Positions 42,067 through 51,142 of a DNA stretch of 64,000 nt are shown piece by piece. A program made the position numbers and the translations under genes. The DNA lies in assembly GCF_016117655.1 (NCBI RefSeq), contig NZ_CP064936.1, positions 2,666,001-2,730,000 on the forward strand. The letters run 5' to 3'. The notes below the pieces were generated by a model. The model was not told where the DNA came from and ran no database searches. It worked only from the letters and a program-made list of their open reading frames with translations. Numbering within the stretch: the first letter of the stretch is position 1; each line of letters begins with the position of its first letter. This stretch comes from Treponema peruense (lineage in GTDB: Bacteria > Spirochaetota > Spirochaetia > Treponematales > Treponemataceae).

Positions 42067-45000
42067 CTACTGCCAGTCGGTAGTATCTATTTTAAAGTCA
42101 TCATCTATAAACGGCAGAGGTGTTATGTTTCCGAATACTACCTCCTGTGCGCCGCTTGGATAAGTTACTTTTATTCCTTTGTACCCCTCGCTTTCTGTAT
42201 ATCTTGGTGTTTCTTCTTTGTTAAGCCAGAAGAACTTTAAGTCAGCAGAATATAGTCCGCCGAACTCGGTACCCGAAGAAACACTTACCTTTGTAGAACC
42301 ATAATTCATGTATTCCGCAGGGTAATATTTTTCACCCCCAGCTTTTCCATTTTTCCACGTTTCACCAGTTACATTTCCGATTATAGAAAGGAAAGAAGCA
42401 GACTTACCTGATTGCGTTACAAGCAACGGAGTTGCATTTTCAAAAGAAATAGTATGAACAAAATATTTTTCTTTTCCGTATCCCACTCCACCCGAAGAAG
42501 CAATTGTTACTCCATCTGATACAGAAGTTGTTGTTCCTCCAAATGCTTTTACTTTCCACGCAGCTCCGGTATTCTTCATTCCCACCGCCATCGCCAGTGT
42601 TGCAGCGCGTACCAATTCCTCCGCGGTAATCTGCCTGTACGCATACACATCGTTGTCTACTACTGCGCTGTGTTCGCCGCGGGTCAATGTTATTCTGTAA
42701 TAGTGACGTGCGTCTCTCAGAACTTTCAGTGCCCCTTCCGTCGTCTGCGCTGTTCCCTCTGCGATTGCTTTCGGGTACAAACGTGCTTCAAGGTTTCCTT
42801 CTGTCAAAGAAAATCTTATGTCGTCGGCTGCTGTTGTTGCACTAAAGTCTGCTGCGTTGAATGTCAGAACAGGAATCCATTCGCTGCCAAGATTGTTGTT
42901 CAGTATGCTTACTGTATAAGTGTCCGGCCCAAGTGCGCGTGCATTTTTATTCCAGTTGCCTATTGTAACACGCTCTGCATAATATTCAGGCTTTGAAGAA
43001 TCTGTTTCTGCGGCATATGCAACCGAATAATTGTCATCGTACAAAAGATAACCCTTAAATTCACTTTCGCATTCAACACCGTCTGGGTAAGTGTAGCGAC
43101 TGCCGTTTTCTTCTTTTTTGTTTTCGCAGTAATCTACAAATTCTTTTTTGAATTCCGCTGTTCCCGGATTATAATTTACCGCATATTCAAATGCTTTTTT
43201 GAGGTCGGCTTCAGGAACACGATATGTTGCATAAACAGAGTCCGCCTTTAAAGGAACCGTAACGGCCGCAATTCTTTCCCATGAACCAAAGCTTGCGTTT
43301 TCCAAAACTTCGCGTCTGTACAGACTCGGGACTTTTTGTTCAATTCCGGAAGCAGACAAATAAGGAAGTTCCCAGTCCACGCGCTGACTATCTCCCTGTT
43401 CTGCTTTCTGCGCCTTTAGATTAAGTGCATAACCAAAACATGCTCCCTTAACGTCAGTAAGTGCAGTTGATGTAACCTCGCCGGCTTCGTCAGTTTTTGT
43501 GCAGTAATCTACCTTAGAGGACGCATCAAGAACAAAACCGTCTGTAAACGAAAAGTCGCTTTCTGCCGCAACAGGAATAACCGCATAACCGAACGGCAGT
43601 CCCCAGGCAATACGCGCCTGATTCTTCTGGTAAGGATTTGTGCTGTCACTGACTGCTGCATATTTGTCGCAAAGAGAATAAACTGTTCCGCCGTCAGCTT
43701 CTGTTTTGCTTACTGTCGCGCGCGCTTCATCTACACTCTCGCCGCCAACTGTAAGCACACATTTTTCACAGTCATAAAAATAAGTATCTGCCTTGTCCAC
43801 TGCGGCGGCTGTTCCGTCAGAATACAGCGCGCGTCTTATTATATAACCGGCGGCTCCCTTAACGGCATTCCACTCAAGCACAATCTCTTCAGAAGAAGGA
43901 GCTGCAACTCTTGCGTTAACAAGAGCCGGACCAAGTGTTGCTGTTGCAAAAACCGCTTCTGTCGTGTCAGAAGTTTTTGAAGACGCTGCAGTCACGGCAA
44001 AAAGAATTGTCTTTCCAGACCTGAGCACATCGTTATAACCGGCAGGATTTTCAAGCGTACAGGTATAAATGCCTGCTGTCTCATCAAAAACAACCGCTCC
44101 GTTACCGCCAGCAAAATCAACAACAGGAGTTTTTGTTTCATCATCTTTGTAGTAAGCGTTCACGGTAAAATCAGCAGCATCAGACTTTGCAAGCTGAACA
44201 GTCTTCCACGAAACTACAATCTTGTCATAAAAATATTGTGTGCAGTAAGGAACTGCCGTACCCAGAGTTTCAGAAACAGAATCTGCTTTTTTTGTAATGC
44301 TGAATCCGGCAGAAGCTTCAAGCATATATTTGCGCCTGTCTCCGCTCAAAGCCGCATGTTCGTAAGTAACAGAACCGTCAGAAGATTTCGCTGCAAGTGC
44401 ATTAAGTTCATCTTTTGAAAGAGCAAGACTTTCTTCTGCAAGAGCTGTCTCTCCTTCATACGGAATCCACTTAAGAACATAATCGTAATTTGAGTTGTAA
44501 TCCCACTTGATCTTAAACTTGTCACTGTAACCGTCTTCTACAGAAAATCCTGTAACAGAAGGAAGGTTTGCCGAATCATGAACAACAGTTACAACACCGA
44601 ACGCTTCGGCACAGGCAAAATATTCATCTTCACCTGCAGGAACAGAATTCATTCCGGCCGGAACAACATAGGCCTTAAATTTATAGTAACCTTCCCGCAA
44701 ACTATTGGCCGCTTCATCTGTCGCATCAAAAGCAAAAGTTTTGGCCGCGCTATTCACAGAAGCCGCATCTGTCCAATAACCTTCATACACTTCTTCGCCC
44801 GCTTCATCCGCAGAAAGAGGAGTGCGCTGTGATGTAATGACATATCCGTAAGTTTCATCTAGACCAAGTGTGTCAAAGTCAAATTTATATTCAACCTTAA
44901 CAGCAGAATGCAAAGTTGAACCATCATCTGCCTTTTCATACACGGCACTTGTTTCAAAAGAAGGCGTACTCAAAGACCAGCCTTCACAAACAGAGCGCGA

Positions 45001-46179
45001 GTTTTCAGAAGAAACGGCATTTTTGGAATCGTCAGTAAAAGAAATAATCCTGTACTCATACTTAACGCCAGCCACAGCCGAAGTGTCGCAATAATAAATT
45101 TTCGTACCCGGAATATAACCCGTGTAGGTTTCACTCGTTTCTGCATTTTCAAGAGTACCCGCTTCGAGTTTAACATTAACATTTTCAGAAGAAAGGGATG
45201 CGCAGTCAAAAACAATTCCACCCGGAATTTTTTCTGCACTTGTTAAACAGCTTCCAATATATGGAACAATACAAGTCCATTCCTGCGAAACAGAATCTTT
45301 TTCTTTGCGTTCAATAGTAAAGTAAACGGGATTGCGGTTGAATAAAGAAGATGAAACTTTTGCATCAACAAAATCAGGAAGCAACCAAGAAAGTTCAACC
45401 TTAGTGTACAAAGTTCCCTGTGTAGCAGTAAATTCTTTTGCCGCATCCGGAATAAGTTTGCGCGCGGTTTCAGAGTCAATTCTGTCACTCCACTCATACT
45501 TGTTTTCCTCAGCAGCATTAACCGGAATATACGCGCCTACGTCATACAAATATTTTGTTTTGGGAGAAAGGCCTTTAAACACAACAGAAGACACAGTCCC
45601 GTCGCAGGTCGTTTCATCTACAGATTTTCCGTCTTCAAGAAAACACCGTACCTTGTACTTTACAGAATCTGAATATGTTGTTGAATCGCAGTTGGACATC
45701 CACCAGCTTACAGTTGCCTGCGTTCCGTCAGAACTGGACTCAATCATTGTAATTGAAGGAGTAGCCATCGTTGAACCTTTTACAGTACTACTCGCAAAAG
45801 ATTCGCCACCCTTATAGTCAATAGATTTTACATAATAATAACGCACGGCGCCGGCCACTTCATCTAGTTCAATAGAAGAAGAAGCATCTTTTGTTTCACC
45901 GACTTTTACGAATGTTTCAAAAGGATTAGCAGCACCGTAAATATTGTAGCGCACAGCATTGGCGGCGGCATTCCAGGAAAGAGTAACGCTTTTATAACCG
46001 CCGTGTGAAGCCGTCAAACCTGCAGGAGGCTTAACGGCCTCATTAATGCTTGTTCCGCCGGAATCAATAATCTTATCAATCTCCGGCGACGGAATCAAAT
46101 CATTCTCACACCCAAAAAAAACAGTAGCAACGGCCAGAACAACGGTCGCAAAATAAAACTTAAAATAACGTGAAAACAT
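42067..46179 (-). CDS. Large fibronectin type III repeat lipoprotein (paralogue 2)
   Basis: A 1370-residue predicted lipoprotein, signal ending in VFFGC. It contains several fibronectin-III-like modules (PPAGLTASHGGYKSVTLSWN, AATVSWWMSNCDSTTYSDSV-like strands, APSSEEIVLEWNAVKGAAGY) and a C-terminal domain starting QITAEELVRAATLAMAVGMK that corresponds to the one ending the 736-residue paralogue. Apart from the signal it is soluble and rich in Asp/Glu/Lys, so it is probably exposed on the cell surface or periplasmic. Promoter elements abut the ATG and no Shine-Dalgarno is present. Confidence 0.83.
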   Translation of the reverse strand: MFSRYFKFYFATVVLAVATVFFGCENDLIPSPEIDKIIDSGGTSINEAVKPPAGLTASHGGYKSVTLSWNAAANAVRYNIYGAANPFETFVKVGETKDASSSIELDEVAGAVRYYYVKSIDYKGGESFASSTVKGSTMATPSITMIESSSDGTQATVSWWMSNCDSTTYSDSVKYKVRCFLEDGKSVDETTCDGTVSSVVFKGLSPKTKYLYDVGAYIPVNAAEENKYEWSDRIDSETARKLIPDAAKEFTATQGTLYTKVELSWLLPDFVDAKVSSSLFNRNPVYFTIERKEKDSVSQEWTCIVPYIGSCLTSAEKIPGGIVFDCASLSSENVNVKLEAGTLENAETSETYTGYIPGTKIYYCDTSAVAGVKYEYRIISFTDDSKNAVSSENSRSVCEGWSLSTPSFETSAVYEKADDGSTLHSAVKVEYKFDFDTLGLDETYGYVITSQRTPLSADEAGEEVYEGYWTDAASVNSAAKTFAFDATDEAANSLREGYYKFKAYVVPAGMNSVPAGEDEYFACAEAFGVVTVVHDSANLPSVTGFSVEDGYSDKFKIKWDYNSNYDYVLKWIPYEGETALAEESLALSKDELNALAAKSSDGSVTYEHAALSGDRRKYMLEASAGFSITKKADSVSETLGTAVPYCTQYFYDKIVVSWKTVQLAKSDAADFTVNAYYKDDETKTPVVDFAGGNGAVVFDETAGIYTCTLENPAGYNDVLRSGKTILFAVTAASSKTSDTTEAVFATATLGPALVNARVAAPSSEEIVLEWNAVKGAAGYIIRRALYSDGTAAAVDKADTYFYDCEKCVLTVGGESVDEARATVSKTEADGGTVYSLCDKYAAVSDSTNPYQKNQARIAWGLPFGYAVIPVAAESDFSFTDGFVLDASSKVDYCTKTDEAGEVTSTALTDVKGACFGYALNLKAQKAEQGDSQRVDWELPYLSASGIEQKVPSLYRREVLENASFGSWERIAAVTVPLKADSVYATYRVPEADLKKAFEYAVNYNPGTAEFKKEFVDYCENKKEENGSRYTYPDGVECESEFKGYLLYDDNYSVAYAAETDSSKPEYYAERVTIGNWNKNARALGPDTYTVSILNNNLGSEWIPVLTFNAADFSATTAADDIRFSLTEGNLEARLYPKAIAEGTAQTTEGALKVLRDARHYYRITLTRGEHSAVVDNDVYAYRQITAEELVRAATLAMAVGMKNTGAAWKVKAFGGTTTSVSDGVTIASSGGVGYGKEKYFVHTISFENATPLLVTQSGKSASFLSIIGNVTGETWKNGKAGGEKYYPAEYMNYGSTKVSVSSGTEFGGLYSADLKFFWLNKEETPRYTESEGYKGIKVTYPSGAQEVVFGNITPLPFIDDDFKIDTTDWQ

Positions 46180-46185
46180 AATTGC

Positions 46186-46215
46186 ATTATAGCAAAATAA
46201 AACTTCGTTTTACAA
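46186..46215 (-). promoter_or_regulatory. Promoter of large Fn3 lipoprotein (leaderless)
   Basis: TTGTAA, 18-nt spacer, TATAAT; the -10 box ends 6 nt before the ATG at 46179, with no Shine-Dalgarno. Confidence 0.6.
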
Positions 46216-46249
46216 CAGTTTTCTTCCTATTATATAGATTTATAAACGC

Positions 46250-46640
46250 ACGTCCGCGGGGGAAGACGCTACTTTTAAATAGATAACTTTTAGCTAAAGT
46301 ATTTCATGAACAACTCAAATAGCGTTGTTCATGAAAACTTCAGTTGTTGCACAACTGCCCTTATTAACGTGTGCGCTCACGCGCACTAATTGTACTCAAT
46401 CGCAAGTTGATACTTGCTCAATCGTACAATTTTATGGAAAGTTAAAATGCGCGAAGGAGCACGCAGGAGGCCGAAATGATTTGACTTTTAGCGCTGCGAA
46501 GCGACATTCTATGGTTTCACCGCAAAAGTCACATCAAGGCCATTATTGGCCGGTTTCGGACTTCACCGGGCGACTGGGAGCATTTTAACCTATCGCTGCC
46601 ACTTATCTAACCAAATTGCGTCTTACCCACGCGGACCTTC
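46250..46640 (+). repeat. Palindromic intergenic element, copy G (long form)
   Basis: Long form with the multi-hairpin cassette at 46301-46442, flanked by AAAGT at 46296-46300 and 46438-46442. Its hairpins differ from copy C in paired fashion: ATTGTAC/GTACAAT here, ATTGAAC/GTTCAAT there; CAGTTGT/ACAACTG here, CAGTTGC/GCAACTG there. Copy H follows 40 bp later, so two elements lie in tandem in the 993-bp gap upstream of Tex. Confidence 0.88.
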
Positions 46641-46679
46641 CCATACATGTATGTTTCTTAACGAACATGTTTGTAACCG

Positions 46680-46922
46680 AACGTCCGCACGGGAAGATGT
46701 CGTCAGAAGATAAATCTTAACGAAAGTTAAAATGCGCGAAGGAGGACGCGGGAAGCGGAAATGACTTGATTTTTTGCCGTCGCAAAGCGACAAACGATAG
46801 TTTCCCAGCAAAAATCACGTCAAGGCCAATATTGGCCGGTTTTCGATTTCCGCGGACGACTGGGAGCATTTTAACATTAGCTGTCTCTTATCTAAACCAA
46901 ACGTCTTCCCGTGCGGACCTTC
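46680..46922 (+). repeat. Palindromic intergenic element, copy H (compact form)
   Basis: Outer arms ACGTCCGCACGGGAAGA and TCTTCCCGTGCGGACCT pair perfectly for most of their length; inner arms GTTAAAATGC and GCATTTTAAC, with GTCGC-AAA-GCGAC and GGCCAATATTGGCC between. It is followed by short palindromes TTAACGAACGTTCGT and CTAACGACCGTTAG (to about 46990). Confidence 0.85.
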
Positions 46923-47024
46923 CCGTACATGTATGTTTATTAACGAACGTTCGTACGTTAAGATACGAATTTTCTAACGACCGTTAGTTTATTAAGGCGA
47001 TAAAAACTACCAACCAATCATTAG

Positions 47025-47056
47025 TTATGCACAAATTCCCCACAACCTGTGGAAAA
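47025..47056. promoter_or_regulatory. Two DnaA-box-like nonamers
   Basis: TTATGCACA (47025-47033) fits the TTATNCACA DnaA box and TGTGGAAAA (47048-47056) is a TTTTCCACA on the other strand. They lie in the A/T-rich region upstream of tex. Two sites alone do not make an origin, and no dnaA, dnaN or gyr genes are near. Confidence 0.25.
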
Positions 47057-47135
47057 CTACCGAACGACCGTTATTTAAAAATACAATTCCACAGGAACCC
47101 ACATGTACTTTTCTCTCACACCAACAAACTAACAC

Positions 47136-47164
47136 TTGTTAAAAACCGTGTTTTTTCGTAAAAT
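47136..47164 (+). promoter_or_regulatory. Promoter of tex (leaderless or near-leaderless)
   Basis: TTGTTA, 17-nt spacer, TAAAAT; the -10 box ends 8 nt before the ATG at 47173, with no Shine-Dalgarno. Confidence 0.5.
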
Positions 47165-47172
47165 AAACACCT

Positions 47173-49557
47173 ATGGAATTCACACAAGAGCAGATTGACG
47201 CATTGTCCGTCAACGAAGTAGAAATCATGAAAAGAATCGCTGAAGAGCTCAACATAAAAATAGCTCAGGTCAGCGCCGTAATCAGTCTGGTTCAGGAAGG
47301 ATGCACAATCCCCTTTATTGCCCGTTACCGCAAAGAAAAGCACGGTTCACTTGACGAAGTTCAGGTTCGTGACTGCGACCACCTCTTCACTTCATACAAA
47401 AATCTTGAAGAGCGCCGCCTAGAAATTGTAAAGGGAATCTTTGCACAAAACAAACTTACCGAAAGCCTTTACAATGCCGTAATGAGTGCAAAAACACTCA
47501 CCGAACTCGAAGACCTCTGGGCTCCGTTCAAGAAAAAAAAGAAGACCCGCGGAATGGTTGCTGCAGAAAAAGGACTGGAACCTTTGGCCGATGCCATGTA
47601 CGAACTTGATGACGCCGCAATTCTTTCCAAAGCAGCAGAATTCGTAAAAACAGATGCCGACCACCCCGAACTCGATGTTGCAACCGCAGAAGATGCAATT
47701 CAGGGTGCAAAAGATATTATTGCAGAACGTGTCTCTCAGGACACAAAAAACCGCGAAGATGTTCACGACCTTTACATGAGCACTGGAAAAATCACAACAA
47801 AAGGAATCGTTCCCGAAGGTCAGGATGCAGCAACAGTAGAAAAAACTTCTACATACAAAATGTACTGGGACTACAGCGAACCGCTCAATCAAGTTAAGCC
47901 CCACCGTATTCTTGCAATAAACCGTGCAGAACGAGAAGGCGCTCTCGAAGTAACACTCGATGTAGATGTAGACGCAGCAGTAAAAGCTCTGTCAAAAAAA
48001 TACAAGCTCAACAACAAATACATGGCAGACGCAATAGAAGACGGACTGGTACGCCTCTTGAGCCCGGCAGTACTCCGCGAAATCCGCAGTGACGAAAGTG
48101 ACGAAGCAGACACACACGGAATAGGAATCTTCAGCGAAAACCTCAAAAATCTTCTTATGACACAGCCAATCAAAGGAAGCCGTGTTCTTGGAGTAGACCC
48201 GGGAATCAGAACCGGAACAAAATGTGCAGCCCTGGACGAAACAGGAAAATATCTCGGATACTTCCTCATCAAACAGGTAGTCGCTCCCGATGAATCCTAC
48301 AACCTCATAAAAAATGCAATCAAAAAATACGACATTCAGGTTGTGGCCGTAGGAAACGGAACAGGCAGCCAGGAAGTACAGACAATCGTTAGCAAAGTAA
48401 TAAGCGAAAACTACCCCGACGTACGCTACACTGTAGTAGATGAAAGCGGAGCCTCAGTTTATTCAGCAAGTGACATTGCCCGCGAAGAATTCCCCGACCT
48501 TGACCTTACAATCAGGGGTGCAATCAGCATGGGCCGCCGTCTTCAGGATCCGCTTGCAGAATTTGTAAAAATAGATCCAAAGGCAATTGGCGTAGGACTT
48601 TACCAGCACGATGTAAACCAGAAAAGACTTTCTGACACTCTCGATGAAGTAGTAGGTTCTGTAGTAAACCAGGTTGGTGTAAATCTAAACACGGCATCTG
48701 CCAGTCTTTTAAAATATGTATCAGGAATAAACAGTTCCCTTGCAAAAAAGATTGTAGCTTACCGTGACGCAAACGGAAAAATCACCAGCCGTGAAGATCT
48801 TAAAAAAGTTTCAGGACTTGGACCAAAGGCTTTTGAACAGTGCGCAGGATTCCTTAAAATTCCCGAAAGCGAAAATCCGCTGGACAATACGTGGGTTCAT
48901 CCCGAAAACTACGAGGTAGCAAAAGAGATACTTCCTATAGTTCAGAAGAAAGAAAAAGTTTCTGCTGAATTGAAAAAGCAGCTCGAAGAAAAGTACGGAA
49001 TCGGTGCAACAACAATCAATGACATCGAAGAAGAACTTACAAAGCCAAACCGTGACCCACGTGACGGTTATCCTGCACCAATCATGCAGAAAGGCGTTGT
49101 AAAGTTCGAAGATCTTACAGTCGGAATGAAAGTTACCGGCAAGATTAAAAACGTTGTTGACTTCGGAGCATTCGTAGACATAGGACTTCACGAAACAGGT
49201 CTTATCCACATAAGTGAACTGAGTGACACCTTTGTTTCTGACCCGATGGACGTAATAAAAGTCGGCGACATAAAAGAATTCACAATAATAGACCTGGATC
49301 TAGACAGAAAGAGAATATCACTTTCCTTAAAGTCAGATGCAGCTTCCCGCCTTCACCACGAGGGAATGTCTTCTTCTTCTGCTGGCGGCGAAAAAAAGAA
49401 GCGCGTCGTAGTAGTAAAGAAAGGCTCCGGCACGACTTCACCTTCAAAAACTGCCGCAAGACGTGATGACAACCGCAGTTACAGCGACAGAAATTCCGGC
49501 AGCGACGACGGAATGTACTACAACCCGTTCGCAGCGCTGTTAAAGAACAGAAAATAA
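47173..49557 (+). CDS. tex: Tex-family RNA-binding transcription factor
   Basis: A 794-residue Tex protein, which binds nucleic acid and influences transcription. Domain order: N-terminal helical region (IAEELNIKIAQVSAVISLVQ, IPFIARYRKEKHGSLDE), YqgF/RuvC-like domain (RVLGVDPGIRTGTKCAALDE), helix-hairpin-helix (YVSGINSSLAKKIVAYRDAN, ISMGRRLQDPLAEFVKIDPK before it) and an S1 domain (VGMKVTGKIKNVVDFGAFVD, GLIHISELSD). A basic, Ser-rich tail ends in YNPFAALLKNRK, the same 12 residues that end the S1-repeat protein at 58.2 kb. Terminated by a hairpin 3 nt later. Confidence 0.96.
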   Translation: MEFTQEQIDALSVNEVEIMKRIAEELNIKIAQVSAVISLVQEGCTIPFIARYRKEKHGSLDEVQVRDCDHLFTSYKNLEERRLEIVKGIFAQNKLTESLYNAVMSAKTLTELEDLWAPFKKKKKTRGMVAAEKGLEPLADAMYELDDAAILSKAAEFVKTDADHPELDVATAEDAIQGAKDIIAERVSQDTKNREDVHDLYMSTGKITTKGIVPEGQDAATVEKTSTYKMYWDYSEPLNQVKPHRILAINRAEREGALEVTLDVDVDAAVKALSKKYKLNNKYMADAIEDGLVRLLSPAVLREIRSDESDEADTHGIGIFSENLKNLLMTQPIKGSRVLGVDPGIRTGTKCAALDETGKYLGYFLIKQVVAPDESYNLIKNAIKKYDIQVVAVGNGTGSQEVQTIVSKVISENYPDVRYTVVDESGASVYSASDIAREEFPDLDLTIRGAISMGRRLQDPLAEFVKIDPKAIGVGLYQHDVNQKRLSDTLDEVVGSVVNQVGVNLNTASASLLKYVSGINSSLAKKIVAYRDANGKITSREDLKKVSGLGPKAFEQCAGFLKIPESENPLDNTWVHPENYEVAKEILPIVQKKEKVSAELKKQLEEKYGIGATTINDIEEELTKPNRDPRDGYPAPIMQKGVVKFEDLTVGMKVTGKIKNVVDFGAFVDIGLHETGLIHISELSDTFVSDPMDVIKVGDIKEFTIIDLDLDRKRISLSLKSDAASRLHHEGMSSSSAGGEKKKRVVVVKKGSGTTSPSKTAARRDDNRSYSDRNSGSDDGMYYNPFAALLKNRK

Positions 49558-49560
49558 ATT

Positions 49561-49602
49561 AAAAAAGACTTTACATATCTATGGTATGTAAAGTCTTTTT
49601 TT
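49561..49602. terminator. Bidirectional terminator after tex
   Basis: AAAAAAGACTTTACATA and TATGTAAAGTCTTTTTTTT form a 17-bp stem with a 7-nt loop, with A-rich left and T-rich right sides, serving tex and the convergent chemoreceptor gene. Confidence 0.88.
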
Positions 49603-49608
49603 TAACGG

Positions 49609-49640
49609 CCGACCAGGAGGGCTGTTTGTAAATAGAACTT
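49609..49640 (+). repeat. Fragment of second-subfamily palindromic element
   Basis: GACCAGGAGGGCTGTT, then TGTAAATA, matches the right end of copy J (58438-58462). Only this end remains, between the tex terminator and the chemoreceptor gene. Confidence 0.6.
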
Positions 49641-49671
49641 TTTATTTGTTAACTAAATTCTATTAAACAGA

Positions 49672-51057
49672 TTACCTGCGCAGTTCGTTAAGAAGTTTAA
49701 TTACATCGCCTGACTTCGCCAGCAAATCTTTATAGGACTGTTCAAGTTCGGAACGTGACATGGAATCGCGGGACGTAAACACTTTGTGAACAATAGAATG
49801 CAGTTCTTCATGTTCCGACTCAAGAAGGGCAAACCCGCTCCGTGACTTAAGTTCTTCATCCGCAGACGCAAGCCATTTTCCAAGATCGCATGCTGTATGA
49901 TCATAAATCTTAACATCAGCAGCAGAAAGCCTGCCGTCAATCAGAGCGCGCACTTTTGTAACCCATGCCAGATGTTTAAGAACAATCCCCGAGTAAGGAA
50001 AAGCCGACTTTGCTTCACCTTCCAGTACGGCATCAATATCAAGGGCTGTAGAAATCATATCGTTCATGTTAAACAAATCTTCGCTCATTCTTGAGCTTAT
50101 GCTGGCAGAGTTCGTGCGTATGTTAGAAAAATACTGTCTGCTTCCAGAAGTAGATTCTGCTATAGTTCCAACACAGGAAGAAACGCCTTCAAACTTTTCC
50201 TTAAGATTGTCTGCCGACTCAGAAATTACTTTAACAGAAGAAAGCAACTCGTCTCCTCCTGCAGAAAGCTGTTCCATATGCTCCGTAATCTGATTGAATG
50301 AATCTGTCGTTTCAGAAACTTTTCCGCCTATCCACTTCATTGCATTACCGGCTTCATTCGCTGTCTGGTGTGCTTCTGACAAAGTGTCTATCATACTGCG
50401 GAGTGTAGAATCTATATTTGCAGCATTATCGCGTGTCACGTCTGAAAGTTTTCTGATTTCACCTGCAACTACGGCAAAACCAAGTCCGGCCTTACCTGCA
50501 TGCGCCGCTTCAATTGCTGCATTCATTGCAAGAAGATTTGTGCGCTCGCTTATGTCATTGATTGCAGAAATTACATTTTTGATTGCATCAACATTTTTAT
50601 TCAGAATAGAAATAACGTCCAGAACCTTTGCAACCTTTGCCGAACCTGACTCAGTCGCGCTCGTAAGTTCACGCGTAAGAACAATGCGCTCTCCTACAAT
50701 ATCCGCAACCTTATGTACAGAACCGGCAATCTGTTCTATCGAAGCACCGGAAGAATGAACAGCATCGTCAACTTCCGACACAAGTCCCTTTACTGTCTGA
50801 ATCTGTGAACTGATATTTTCAATTGCAGAAATAGCACCCTTCATGCTCACACCAAAAGATTTAAAACTATCTTCCTGCTTTAGAATATCAGAAATTATAT
50901 CAGAAGAAGAAACAATATTTTTTCTTAAAACATCAACAAATTTTTCCTGGCCTTCCGCAAGTTTTTTTGCAGACTCGACAGAAATCACAAGACTTCCTTC
51001 AGGAACAGCCGCTTCTTTTACAGCAGCAGAAATTTCTGCCTTCTTGTTTCCAAACAT
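49672..51057 (-). CDS. Soluble methyl-accepting chemotaxis protein with CZB domain
   Basis: A 461-residue chemoreceptor without membrane segments. The signalling domain occupies about residues 60-340 (tip: NLLAMNAAIEAAHAGKAGLG, FAVVAGEIRKLSDVTRDN). The C-terminal about 110 residues are a chemoreceptor zinc-binding (CZB) domain, with the HLAW, CDLGKWL and HEELHSIVHK ligand motifs (His, Cys, His, His). CZB receptors sense zinc or oxidised chlorine species in other bacteria. GAAGGA precedes the ATG at 51057. A carB-dapF terminator separates it from the upstream operon. Confidence 0.92.
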   Translation of the reverse strand: MFGNKKAEISAAVKEAAVPEGSLVISVESAKKLAEGQEKFVDVLRKNIVSSSDIISDILKQEDSFKSFGVSMKGAISAIENISSQIQTVKGLVSEVDDAVHSSGASIEQIAGSVHKVADIVGERIVLTRELTSATESGSAKVAKVLDVISILNKNVDAIKNVISAINDISERTNLLAMNAAIEAAHAGKAGLGFAVVAGEIRKLSDVTRDNAANIDSTLRSMIDTLSEAHQTANEAGNAMKWIGGKVSETTDSFNQITEHMEQLSAGGDELLSSVKVISESADNLKEKFEGVSSCVGTIAESTSGSRQYFSNIRTNSASISSRMSEDLFNMNDMISTALDIDAVLEGEAKSAFPYSGIVLKHLAWVTKVRALIDGRLSAADVKIYDHTACDLGKWLASADEELKSRSGFALLESEHEELHSIVHKVFTSRDSMSRSELEQSYKDLLAKSGDVIKLLNELRR

Positions 51058-51088
51058 ATAAACTTCCTTCGGTGAAAACCGCTTTTAC

Positions 51089-51117
51089 AAAAAACGGACG
51101 GCCCAAAAGACCGCCCG
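51089..51117 (-). terminator. Terminator after carB-dapF
   Basis: Read on the minus strand, CGGGCGGTC and GCCGTCCG pair (with one wobble) around a TTTTGG loop and are followed by TTTTTT, a canonical intrinsic terminator 26 nt past the carB-dapF stop. Confidence 0.85.
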
Positions 51118-51142
51118 AATCAAACTGAATCTATTCCTTTGA

